Positions 1 to 9,929 of a stretch of 45,174 nucleotides of DNA are shown here, piece after piece. This DNA is from Saccoglossus kowalevskii (taxonomy: Eukaryota; Hemichordata; Enteropneusta; Harrimaniidae), in the NCBI RefSeq assembly GCF_000003605.2, contig NW_003134352.1, positions 87,545-132,718 of the forward strand, written 5' to 3'. The position numbers and the translations under genes are program-made. Below the pieces are notes generated by a model, which ran no database searches, was not told where the DNA came from, and worked only from the letters and a program-made list of their open reading frames with translations. Positions within the stretch are counted from its first letter, which is position 1, and every line of letters starts with the position of its first letter.

Positions 1-17
1 TTAGGTCGGAATGAAAG

Positions 18-191
18 TACTGTACTGTGTTATCACTAGGTTTTAATTTCGCTGATAAGTAAAATACGCTAAATTAAATCTATGTGAATATGTAAAATAA
101 AAATAGAACTCATTGTTTCCCTTGACAAACTCGTTAAAGTAAAACACAGTAAATATGCTCAAAATAGTGAAAATAAATGGTTTTACAGTAT
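18..191. repeat. Degenerate ACTGTAAAA-end palindromic element
   Basis: The left side carries TACTGTACTGTG and the right side GGTTTTACAGTA, with blocks such as GCTGATAAGTAAAATACGC and GTGAAAATAAATGG between. The right end matches the ends of better copies at 15201-15417 and 40443-40642. The left end is weak, so this is either an old copy or a chance resemblance. Confidence 0.3.
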
Positions 192-2984
192 TTGAAAATA
201 ATCTTTAATGCATGGCTTGTAAAATTAGAAAGTTATCTGCCCTGGTGTCTGGTACATAATTTTGAGAATTTTCTAACAATGTTTTTACAACTGTGAAAAC
301 AATCAAACACATTCAGGGGTTCAGTTTTTATGAAATTAGCTTTATAGGACATTTCATCATAATGGCAACTAGTTTATTGGGACATTTCTAATTATTTGCC
401 ATATTTTGGGTGCAAAACAGTAAATTTAACTGATTAAACAAAATTAGAACGTTTTGAAAAATACCAGGCTGTATTTTTTTTATAAAACAAAGCAGAAAAA
501 AAAGGAAATGGAATGTGCCTGCTTGATAGCTTGTTCACGAATTCGCTGATAAACTTTCTTGATTTTTCATAAAAAAAAGATGGCTCAACTCAAATTTGGG
601 CCAGAAATAGATCCTTTTCTTTTGGCCTGAGAAGAAACAATGTTCAATGTCTGAGTATCAGTGCCCTCTATTGAAATTTGAAGTCCCTCTAGTGGTCAAA
701 GATAGTTTCACTGTAAGGTAGCCTTTCTGTATTCCATAGAATTGTGTGAAAAAAGTGATTGTGTTGTACCCTGGGTGAGCATGCTACAGACTCTAAACTA
801 GAGACTGGAATGCCACTGATAAAGATTTTTCGCAGATTGATGCTACTCTACAAGATCCAAGTTTTTTGTTACTTGATCATATTAAACTCTGCCTAAGATA
901 AGTGTGTTAGCCATATCCAATCCTAGAATTCTTTATAACGCTCACGTTTACATCAGCAGTATTTTTAGAGTGTGTTACACTATTGCACATAAGCATTCGT
1001 CATTGTCTCCATTATCATCTGTCGACAGCTTTATTTGAATGGCAGTTCAATTCTATATTTAGATTACTACATGTAATATCATGAAACCTGTCTAAAATGA
1101 ATGCCATGGGGACTGGGATAATTGTTTGATTTACGAACATGGTCAGTTTAACTTACAGAGGATTTGATTTAAAGTTGAGATAGGTTTTCATTTACATACA
1201 TTGTGAAGTTTAGATACGTTTTCTGTACTTTAGTGATGGAGGTAAGAAAAATATTATAGTTGTGCCTAAAATAAAGACACATTGTTTTTAAAATTTACAT
1301 ATCATTCTGTCATATGTCACAAAACTTAAATCATTGCTTAAACTTAATTCAGGTTTTTAATTTATCTTTCTGTGGGTAGCCTGAGAAAAATTTGAGGTTT
1401 GTATCAATTTTATCGTAGCCATTTCTCATGAAAGTGATATATTTAGTTGTGCGGGCAAATCAAAAAATATCTCACCACCGGTATCTGGCAAAGGGTTTTT
1501 TGTTGACTTCAGCCTTAGATTGCCCAGCTAGCCAGTTTATTCACCGACGCCTTTGGAAAAAGGCATATGGAAATGCTACATGTGCATATGAAATCTGTAA
1601 ATCAGACATCCCTTGTGGTAGGGTTTGTGCAAACCCACTTTTATAAAGATCTTCCTCTGCATGTTCATATGCTCTCAAGATAGGTGCCTAGTTTCTGTTA
1701 CTTCACCTCTACGCATTTGACTTTTTTCTCAAACTTTTAAATCAGTCATTTCAATATCTTAAAATTTAGAGTATAGAACATCAAGTTTTCGTATTTCATA
1801 GAGAGAAATTTTGAGTTTGGTATGACGAACTCGCACTTTTCTACACAAGTTAATCTGTGTGGATCAGCTGGACAAGCTGCTGTATTACTCCATGAATTGG
1901 AAAAAAACACTTTTGCAATTTGTAGACTGTCACAAAAGTTTACTTACCTTTCTAGTTGTGCATCTGCCTTGCATTGTGTTACCTTTCCCAAGTGCATTTG
2001 TGATATTTCAAGACAGACAATGAGCTGCTAAGCTCCGAAAACCATTTCAAATAAAATCTCTGTATATTTAGTTGAATCCCATACTGATGAGGTGAATGCA
2101 TCTTTGCACTGCAGTAGTCTGAAATCTGGTCATGGTTCAACTGTCAGGTCCACTAGTGGCTGATCTCTGATCTGACATTTGACATTATATTTTATAATAT
2201 TACTTTCTGTATACATTTTACTCTACCAGTAGCTCACTAGTCTTCTTATTAAATCATGTGTTAGGATCTTTCTCTTAATTGCGTGTCAAAGTTGTCAATC
2301 ACTCTTTATTTACGTCATTGTTGATTGTTTATTTCACATTAAAACAGAATAGAAATCACCTTGTTGAGGTAACTGTAGAGTGCCGTGCTCCAAATTCAGA
2401 AAGCTTGCAAGCTCTGATGTTCCTCCTGACTGCCTATCTTCACCTGTGCCATTCAAAAATGTCACAGATTTCCTAAATTAACATTTTCAATACACCAGTA
2501 ACACCGTGTAGTGGCAGAGCAGTTCAATGACATCAAAAACATAGTCTTCATTAATGGATGACTACAGATTAAAACAATATCAGCATTTTAAGTGATTTAT
2601 AGAAAAGTTGTGTAAAGGTAGTCTTGGAAGTTTTTGTGTGGAAATTGGATGCATTTTAACATCTGAAAACTCAAGCCCTAACATACTGACAATTGTTTTT
2701 GTATGTTGACATGGAAATCTTTCTAATCTGTTTTTGCTCATGGTTCTTCAAGCTGTATACTTATTTTTGGGAGAGAATGAGGGAAGCCAGTACTAAAATA
2801 TACGATTCCACATATCCTGCGTTGACAATTTTTGCAAAATTGTTTGTTTTTTGTTCCAAACACCTTTTATTGAATTAAAAGTTTTTCATCTCATAATTGT
2901 ATTTTATCATTGGTCCACCAGAGGCCTGATTACACACACCAGGCTTTTCATAATTGAATTTTTTATTATATCTTCATCCATCTT
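192..2984. other. No gene recognised; AT-rich DNA
   Basis: Only short open frames occur, as expected by chance at this base composition. Items of note are a CTCF-like core at 683-695 and a patch at 1822-2031 that is more G+C-rich than its surroundings and open on both strands. On the minus strand that patch ends at a GTAAGT donor-like site (1942-1947), but its upstream acceptor is poor, so I do not call an exon. Confidence 0.5.
683..695 (-). promoter_or_regulatory. CTCF-like core motif
   Basis: The minus strand reads CCACTAGAGGGAC, one mismatch from the bilaterian CTCF core CCASYAGRKGGCR. A single short motif is weak evidence; it matters only if bound. Confidence 0.25.
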
Positions 2985-3018
2985 ACTTTGACTTTCTTTT
3001 CTCTTTTAGGTAAGTTGG
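2985..3018 (+). other. Recursive splice (ratchet) site
   Basis: An uninterrupted 16-nt pyrimidine tract (CTTTCTTTTCTCTTTT) is followed directly by AG and then GTAAGT, so a strong 3' splice site abuts a strong 5' splice site at 3009/3010. This is the signature of a zero-length exon used to remove long introns stepwise, known from insects and vertebrates. By hand estimate the exact combination is expected far less than once in a window this size. If functional, it implies plus-strand transcription across a long intron here. The alternative is an ordinary acceptor whose exon happens to start GTAAGT. Confidence 0.5.
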
Positions 3019-4077
3019 ATATTTTAATATTGATGTTATGGAAGCTGACTGAATATAATATGTGGTATGTACTATGATATGAGTTTTTATGCATGGATGC
3101 ATGTATGTTTGAGTGTGTGGTTTGAATGCCAGAATATTTCTCTTCTAAATTTGGGTATAAACGTGCATCTTTAGGTGAAATTTCGTTTTTCTATTAGGCC
3201 AATTGAACGTAGTTTTTATTCTAAGGAGTATATCCACTGACTTCAAAGTACGAAATAAAATGTTCAAAAACAGCTACTGGGGGTTTGTGCACTTCATAAT
3301 CTATTTTCTGTGAAGATGATTGCCAAAAATTCTTTGGGTGTGTGACATCAGGTGAACAGATTTATACATAAATCAAGTTTCTTGAGTACTTTCCTGTATA
3401 CAAGAATTTCACCTGTGTCTTGAGAACTGTACGTGTTAGTATTTTAAAAGTCGTCTTTGTTGTTCCATAAGATTTTCAGATTTGAAATTATTGTACAGGT
3501 TGGCTGGGCTGATCTGTTATGTTATGTGAGGTGTGTCATTGAATTACTGCTATCTGGAACCCAATACAGTACATATAAAAATTTGAAGCTTGCCGCGCAA
3601 GAGATTTCATATTATGAGATAACATGTCTGTAAATGTAAAAACACCTAGGTTGAAGCATGGCTGCTTTTACAACTGCGGACAAAATAGCATGTATCCTGT
3701 GAGTGTGAAAATGTATACCGTTTTTCAATCCTTTGTGTTTTGTTATTTCCATGTTTTGTTTCATTATGTCTAATTTTGGTGACAACACTTTCTAATTTCA
3801 AGTGCTTCAGAATTGTGTTTGCGCTTTAGCTAAATCAAGAATTACAGTAATAATGCATCAACCACAGTTGATGCTGACACAAGAGAAATACATCACTCTT
3901 GGTACATGTACATGAGAGGGGTTCTTACAGTCAGCGTGTACAAAACTATATTGAAAAGTTTGTAAGTTTGGAATAGATGCTTGTGATAGAAAAATAAAAT
4001 AAAAACCTATCTAACAGGCTGAAAACACAGAAATTTATGACTTGAAAAAGTTGGATATATAAATTTTCAATGAGCTC
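3019..4077. other. No firm gene; one weak first-exon candidate
   Basis: The stretch is AT-rich. At 3658-3698 an ATG in good context (A at -3, G at +4) opens MAAFTTADKIACI and runs into a GTGAGT donor-like site. This is a 13-codon coincidence-sized signal with no recognised homology. Confidence 0.4.
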
Positions 4078-4306
4078 TTAATCTTTTCACCATCAGACGT
4101 TCTCACTTAAATTTGTCTACATTTTTTTCTAATATTCTTCAATATTTCTGGAATTGAACCCTAATTTTGAAGCCAACAGACAGAATTTGAGTAAATTTTT
4201 ACACAAAAAATGTGGCTATTTCTGTCCCAATCTTCTGAAGGGAAATGCAGACTATGAACGGGACTATTTTGTGGTGAAAAGAAGGAACTGGTGGTGAAAA
4301 GGTTAA
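4078..4306 (+). mobile_element. TTAACC-family MITE, copy A (complete)
   Basis: The element runs from TTAATCTTTTCACC to GGTGAAAAGGTTAA, 229 bp, with inverted ends and TTAA at both edges. Internal landmarks shared with the other copies are AATATTTCTGGAA, GCCAACAGACAGAATTTGAG and TGCAGACTAT. It has no coding capacity. TTAA targets and ends starting CC fit a piggyBac-type transposase acting in trans, which is inference from the ends only. Confidence 0.8.
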
Positions 4307-6418
4307 TTTAGTCAATTTGTCAAAAATTAATTAATTTTTTCACAAATTCCCACATGGCTACATGACAGGAATTGATCAACACTATATGAGTGGGTAGAGA
4401 ACAAAGTAGCTAAATTTAAATGTGGCATTTGCAGTGCAGAGTGCATGCTGGGAAATGTTAATATCCCATTGAGTTACTTCTCATCCATCTCAACTATAGA
4501 TGTTGTTTATCTCCACTTTGCATGTTAATTCCTACTTGCCAAACTGTATTCCTCGTTAATGATTGTCACCAGTGAGATGAAAAAAAAAACCTAACCACTA
4601 CTGTCTTTAATGACTTCTATTGCCCAGATCGCTCAATCTGTCATTCTTTTCACTCGTAATACCCTAATTTAGCATCATTCTGTATAATTTAACCCCCGAC
4701 AAAATCAGCAGATTCCAGCAGCTCTCTTCATCACCTCATATCCCCGGAGCCCACTCTCATTTGCCGTTGGAATGTGATTTAGATTGATAATGTCACTTGG
4801 GACTCAAGTAAATGTGTCATGTACGTCTAACAACAAATCTTGGACAACCAGAACTGGACTGATAAATATATTGAAAACTGTTTCATTTTATTAAATTAAT
4901 TAATTTATTAAATTCTCTCTAGTAGAAATGCAGTGGCTTACTTAAATACTGTGATAAAGGTACATACATTTTGTAATGGATGATAATTTGGCTAAAAAAA
5001 TATGAAAAGTCGCAACAATTATTTGGTCAGCTGGGTTATAACAGGCATGTCTATATTTGATAATGTTTCATACATTCTGGCTTCCAATAAAAATGATTGG
5101 GAAATTTGTATCACTTTATTTGTTGGGTGGGGAAACCAAATTTATTTGTTGGTATTAACAGCGTAAGCTGTGGTATATGTGTATAAACCAGTTTTATTTT
5201 CTAAATTTCAATCGACATCATTTTTATTACCACAATCAAAAAATATTGTGATTTCTTTGAATATTTAGTAATAACAGGGGAATTTAAGACATGAACAGAT
5301 TCACGTGTACATAAGACGAACATTGCCTTGGGTTTGACGGGTTTACAAACGTAACTCATCACTCTTTTCTAGCCTTGTTCATCAAGCCCCCCCAGCATTG
5401 AATAAAACATGCTGCTTCACAATCTGGATCATTCTCAGCTTTATTTCAAGTAGTGCAAGATTTGGAAGATTTAGACACATGATACTATTTACCAGGTGTG
5501 TTTGAAGGTTTAATACTGCCATACTTAACTACTCTTATCCAATATTAACCCTAGTGCGTGTGTATATTTGTTTTTACTTGTTTAATCCTTAAACTGAATT
5601 CCTGTGGTTTGAGGGAGATGGGCTTAAAATGTCACAATATGATGATTCAACAACATTTGAAAAGATGAAACATTCACAAAAGTCGATGAATTTCAGAGTT
5701 AAAAATAGACATGTGAAAAAAAAGTCGAAATTTTAAAAAGCACTGCATATTCCGGATAAAAAGTCCTATCAAGTAAATTACAAACAGCAAATAAAAATCA
5801 AGGGTACTATCCGAAATGGTTTTCATGGAAACACTGACTGACATTTCCCTGTACTTTATTTTTTGTTGTACCTACTTAGGGAGTCATTTGGGATTGGAAA
5901 TGCACACATTATTGCACACAATTGTCATAGTATGGGTCATCAATTTACTGGGATTTAAAACCACCATTGCAAACAATAATTTATCAAAGTTTCAGAAAAT
6001 TCTCATCTCCAAGTTGGTCATGATCGTCCTTGAACATCCTAGAATAACAGAATAACTAATGTTCTCATATCAGCAAATTTTGCAATTTTTTTCAACTTTC
6101 CACAACAAGTTTATGCTGTTTTTGAATGCTGTAGATGTAGAAACATGGAAAGTATGCATGAAGTCAGTATGCTGGGAGAATCACTGATACAAACCGGATA
6201 TCGATACAACCTGTGCTTCTCCTACTTGTCAATCTGTCCCTTAGGTCTCTCCATACAGCATATAATAATCAAGTATATATCCTACTGGTACCCTCTCTCA
6301 CATTGAAAGTCATTATGTCTTACTTCGTTGAAGTTAAGTATGTATTGGGTGATGAGGGAATTCTGTCTTTACACCTTTTTATTCCTGCTAGTGCTAAAAA
6401 AACATGAATAGTATCGTT
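4307..6418. other. No gene recognised
   Basis: This stretch holds a ZNF143/Staf-like motif at 4442-4454 and a more complex, G+C-richer block at about 4490-4830 that could be a conserved noncoding element. Two open stretches follow pyrimidine-rich acceptor-like sequences, at 5373-5495 and from 6245. Neither encodes anything I recognise. Confidence 0.4.
4442..4454 (-). promoter_or_regulatory. ZNF143/Staf-like motif
   Basis: The minus strand reads TTCCCAGCATGCA, an exact match to the 13-nt core of the Staf/ZNF143 site (TTCCCAKMATGCA). In other animals this site sits in snRNA and many mRNA promoters. I see no snRNA gene beside it, and copy A of the MITE lies immediately upstream on the plus strand. 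Confidence 0.3.
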
Positions 6419-6667
6419 TTAATATGTAGTCCTTGTTTCGATGGTGGTATCAGGTGCCTTTATTTGTCCTACCAAATGCAATTCCCGTCCTAAGCCTTGA
6501 AATATCACGTTTTCATTTTCGCCATCATGCCACCAGAGACCAAGTAATCTCAGAGGGTCAAAACCCATTCCACTGCATCCGTACCGAAATAGATTCCACC
6601 ATGCTTTGTTTGTTTCTGCTACATTATGTGTTGTAATTTTACTTTCAATGAATAAATTAAACAACAC
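6419..6667 (-). CDS. Unrecognised 82-codon open frame, GC-rich patch
   Basis: Seen: the frame opens at an ATG and ends in TAG/TAA-rich flanks. Residues 22-82 lie in a patch clearly richer in G+C than the surroundings and read like protein, with segments such as AWWNLFRYGCSG, LRLLGLWWHDGENEN and VIFQGLGRELHLVGQ. The first 20 codons are AT-rich and may not belong. Not seen: any domain I recognise, a convincing splice acceptor, or a promoter. The opposite strand is open for 67 codons over the same patch, which weakens the coding case. It could be an exon, a fragment of a transposon protein, or a non-coding GC-rich repeat. Confidence 0.22.
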   Translation of the reverse strand: MLFNLFIESKITTHNVAETNKAWWNLFRYGCSGMGFDPLRLLGLWWHDGENENVIFQGLGRELHLVGQIKAPDTTIETRTTY

Positions 6668-7682
6668 CTAGAATTGTCCTCATACATATAAATATATATA
6701 GAAGACAAATGGTTCCTGTTCTATGAGTCCACAAAATCGTATTTATTTCAACAACACAATATCACTGTAATGATATCTTCAAATTGTTATTTGAACCGTT
6801 CAATCTTCTGTATCTTAATTTTCTGTTTTGACCACAAGCAAGACTTCTGATATGATGAACAACAATATTAAAAATTTCAAAGACAATACCCTTCTTATAT
6901 TTTAATTTTTGTTTTCAATCTTTAATTTATGTTGATAACAAATGAAACTATCACCTCAATAAAATTATTACACAATTTGTTTTGTGGCATCATTTAAAAT
7001 ATTTAAATTTAGCCTTGCTTTGTGTGAAATTTATTTGTGTTACTAGGATAATTCACTATTCGGTTACTTTATTATCATGACGACTTTTGCTTCTCATTTA
7101 ACACAGCCTGAAGAAAGAAGTCAATGCTATTCAAATACCAGTCCTGTTATGTTTTTTTGAGGCCATAGCAACTACAATTTTTGTTTTCCAGTTTGTAACA
7201 ATAAAGAATTAAATTCTTTATTCACTATCGGTATATACATTTATTTACCCGGATGTTGGATTAAGACTGGCGATACTACCATACCATACCAGCACAAAAT
7301 TTAAACTCCTCTTTTTTTGTTAAAATGTATAATTAGCGGGAATTTATATCAAAAAAGCTCCCTCAGTTTGTCTCAACCAAAAATATTATTTTTAAGTCAA
7401 CATGCTGTATTTGTACATGTTTTCTATATTTGTTTTCTTGAAATGCCCATGGGCTAGACTGACTGTTTTCATATGTGATTCAAATGTCATCTCAACCTTT
7501 CTTGCTTTGATTTGTCAACATCTAATAACATTGGTCACATTTGAGTTGATTTAACGAATAGAACTAACAAAAGTAAGTCGCATGATCTTTTATTTACACT
7601 GTACATGTAATTTTTTAATTCCATAATTTTCTCTTCTTTTTTTTTAACGATAAAAAGTAAAGCTTTTTTTTCAACATTTATT
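6668..7682. other. No gene recognised; possible 3' end near 7200
   Basis: A good pyrimidine-rich acceptor (ending ATTTAACACAG at 7106) precedes a 34-codon open stretch that stops at 7210-7212, within a palindrome carrying AATAAA on both strands. This could be a terminal exon, but the peptide is unrecognised. Confidence 0.35.
7200..7222. repeat. Perfect 11-bp palindrome with AATAAA on both strands
   Basis: AATAAAGAATT, a single A, then AATTCTTTATT. Each strand therefore carries a poly(A) signal hexamer in the same 23 bp. This could serve as a bidirectional 3' end between convergent transcripts, or be a chance AT-rich hairpin. Confidence 0.6.
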
Positions 7683-7775
7683 TTAAAGCGGGGTGGTGCC
7701 TTTTAAACACGTGTAGTTATCGTCGGCTGGAACTTAATTTCTGCACGCGCGCAGGTGACAATCCTCCTGCTTTAA
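7683..7775. mobile_element. AGCGGG-family TTAA MITE, internally deleted
   Basis: The element begins TTAAAGCGGGG and ends with CAGGTGACAATCCTCC...GCTTTAA, 93 bp. The ends match those of longer copies at 37104-37257 and 40199-40356, which are about 155 bp, so the middle is shortened or diverged here. Confidence 0.6.
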
Positions 7776-8806
7776 ATTCAAAACATCCATGATTGTATTC
7801 ATGGGAGCGGCCTAATAAACTATGAATATCTTGAATAACCAAAATTAAAAGTCAACTAATAAACATTTTAAACTACTGAATATACAAGTTAGCTAAATTA
7901 GCTACATCTTTGGAGGTTTCAGTTACCTAATGTTTTACTGTATTGTGTTGCAATTCAATATTTTCAGTTTTTCACTAGAATATTTATCCAGTTTCTCCAG
8001 CTGTAAATACCTAGAAAGCTACATGTGTATGTTAATTTTAATTTTACCTTATATTTTACTCAAATAGTGCAAGCTAAAGACAATTTTACAGTTAGTGTTC
8101 TGTATAACAAATGATTAAATTGTGTAAATACCTCCAAATTCAACTTAACGAACTTATTGCCAAAAATATTTGTGTCTCCATACTTTAATATTTCCATTGT
8201 ATAAAAAAAAAGTTTCTCGTCTTAAAAAACAAGTTGAAGTAAAAGTTCATTCATCAATTTAGAAGTACATGATATATTTCATTAAGTACTCTTGTATCTT
8301 GCATTAGAATCAAAGTTACCCCACTGCGATGAGTACAATCTATCTTGAAAAGACAAATCCATGGCATAAAGCACTTTCATATAACATGAGGCAGTTTCCA
8401 TGACTGTTTTGTCAATTGCTATTTTCTTTTGTGTTCAGATGGCTGTGTTTGTAATAAATTTGTTTTTTCTAATAACCACCTATTCATATTGGGGGGATTG
8501 AAAAGTTTTTGGAAATTTTGTTTGAATTAACTTAGTTTTATATCTTTATTTCATTTCATTGGCCAATTCCAAAAGTTTTTAGAGTGTCTATTAATTTTGG
8601 CTTTATAGTTTATTACTTCAAAACTTTAAAATTGTTGGATGGGAGAGAAACAAAGTTCTTCGTTTAAAAATACGCAGAGCGCCCTCTACTGACAGTAATG
8701 AGAAAATGGTTGATAAAAATGAATAAAAACCAACAGAACAAAGTTGTTTTGCTGTAAGCTCCAGTTCCTTCTCACTAATGTGTATGTGCCTATGTTTTAT
8801 TAGGTA
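7776..8806. other. No gene recognised
   Basis: AT-rich DNA. The only motif noted is a CTCF-like sequence at 8678-8693. Confidence 0.5.
8678..8693 (-). promoter_or_regulatory. CTCF-like core motif
   Basis: The plus strand reads AGCGCCCTCTACTGAC, close to the reverse of the CTCF consensus (AGCGCCCCCTRSTGG) with two mismatches. Low-information evidence. Confidence 0.25.
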
Positions 8807-9065
8807 TTTTTTCAAATCAAGTTTTTATTAATTAGACATATCCTTTCACTGTTTCAGAGCAATGTTCTGTTTTCAATAACAAAATTACAATTATTACTAA
8901 TATTATGAAATAAGATTTATTAGGTATTTTCAAATCAAGTTTTTATTAATTTTTTCAAATCAAGTTTTTATTAATTAGACATATCCTTTCACTGTTTCAG
9001 AGCAATGTTCTGTTTTCAATAACAAAATTACAATTATTACTAATATTATGAAATAAGATTTATTA
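8807..9065 (+). repeat. Exact 116-bp direct duplication with partial middle copy
   Basis: The 116 bp at 8807-8922 recur at 8950-9065 with no difference that I can see, offset by 143 bp. Between them, 8923-8949 repeats only the first part of the unit (GGTATTTTCAAATCAAG). Identity in noncoding AT-rich DNA implies a recent duplication, or an assembly artefact. Confidence 0.85.
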
Positions 9066-9411
9066 TCTTCATTTATTTGTTATGATGTTAGCTTCTATTT
9101 TAACAGCAGTGATTTTTATCTATTGTAAAACTGAATTAATGTTTGCTACATTATATTAATTAATCCATACTGCACGACAGAAAATAACAACACATGCTGC
9201 TATTTCATCATGATGTATTTAAAAAAGCTCCCTTTAAAAACATCCTTCTCTAATTGCAAACATAGATTTTTATTTATAGTATCTTCATAAAAATATTAAT
9301 AATTCTATTATTGAAGTCAGAATATTCTCCATTTATGGTGGTGTTAGATGCAAACTTGCAGTGGGGGTATATTTTTTTTTTTTAAAGTAGCAGTCGTTCA
9401 TGCATATTGGT

Positions 9412-9425
9412 GTTGTCATGGCAAC
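9412..9425. promoter_or_regulatory. X-box (RFX) motif 1
   Basis: GTTGTCATGGCAAC is a near-perfect palindrome and matches the RFX consensus RYYNYYATRRNRAC exactly. It lies 423 bp upstream of the candidate ATG at 9848, within the range seen for X-boxes of ciliary genes. Similar motifs occur elsewhere in the window, which lowers specificity. Confidence 0.45.
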
Positions 9426-9450
9426 CTTACAATGATGCAAGTGATACCCT

Positions 9451-9464
9451 GTTGCTATAACAAC
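9451..9464. promoter_or_regulatory. X-box (RFX) motif 2
   Basis: GTTGCTATAACAAC also matches RYYNYYATRRNRAC, 25 bp after motif 1. Closely spaced double X-boxes are unlikely by chance and strengthen the promoter reading of 9.4-9.85 kb. Confidence 0.4.
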
Positions 9465-9847
9465 AGGTGGTTTTCTGACTGGTTGAGTCTCCCTGCCAAC
9501 AGATCTCTTATCACCCCTTAATAGAAGTGGTATGACCCAAGTGCTTTTACTATAGTGAGGCGAATGGCAATTGAAGAGAAAAAATAGTCCCTATGATAAC
9601 AATCCTCTGGGATGGTGGAGGATTACACTGACTTCATGGTTTGTGAAGTGGCTGAGGTATATCCACACAACAATATTGATGTATTATTGCACCCTAGCCA
9701 CAGCTAAGCATACGATACTTGTTCACTGTATGAAGTTTTCACATGATGAAACCATTCTAACCTAACGGAGCTTACTACGGCTATCGTGGATGTTGACAAA
9801 ACCGTGCACGGAGTAACCTTTTGTTTTGATATGTTGGGGAACATACC

Positions 9848-9929
9848 ATGGCTACCCGGAAAGACTTCCCCAGATTTAAAAAATGCAAGAGTGCCACTTT
9901 CAACATTGATGGTTACAGTTACATGATAG
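9848..9929 (+). CDS. Candidate first coding exon, unidentified protein
   Basis: Seen: an ATG in strong context (ATACCATGG) opens 27 codons reading MATRKDFPRFKK, then CKSATFNIDGYSYMI. One extra G follows before a donor-like GTAGGA, so the exon would end in phase 1. The segment is G+C-richer than its flanks and has in-frame stops just upstream in the same frame, which favours this ATG as the start. Two X-box motifs lie about 385-425 bp upstream. Inferred: the N-terminal exon of a plus-strand gene, possibly under RFX control and so possibly ciliary. I do not recognise the peptide, the donor is only fair, and an overlapping frame is also open for 52 codons, so chance remains possible. Confidence 0.35.

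Noticed and set aside
1234-1241. 8-nt microexon between TTTCTGTACTTTAG and GTAAGA
   Set aside because: Splice signals are fair but nothing upstream or downstream supports transcription or phase.
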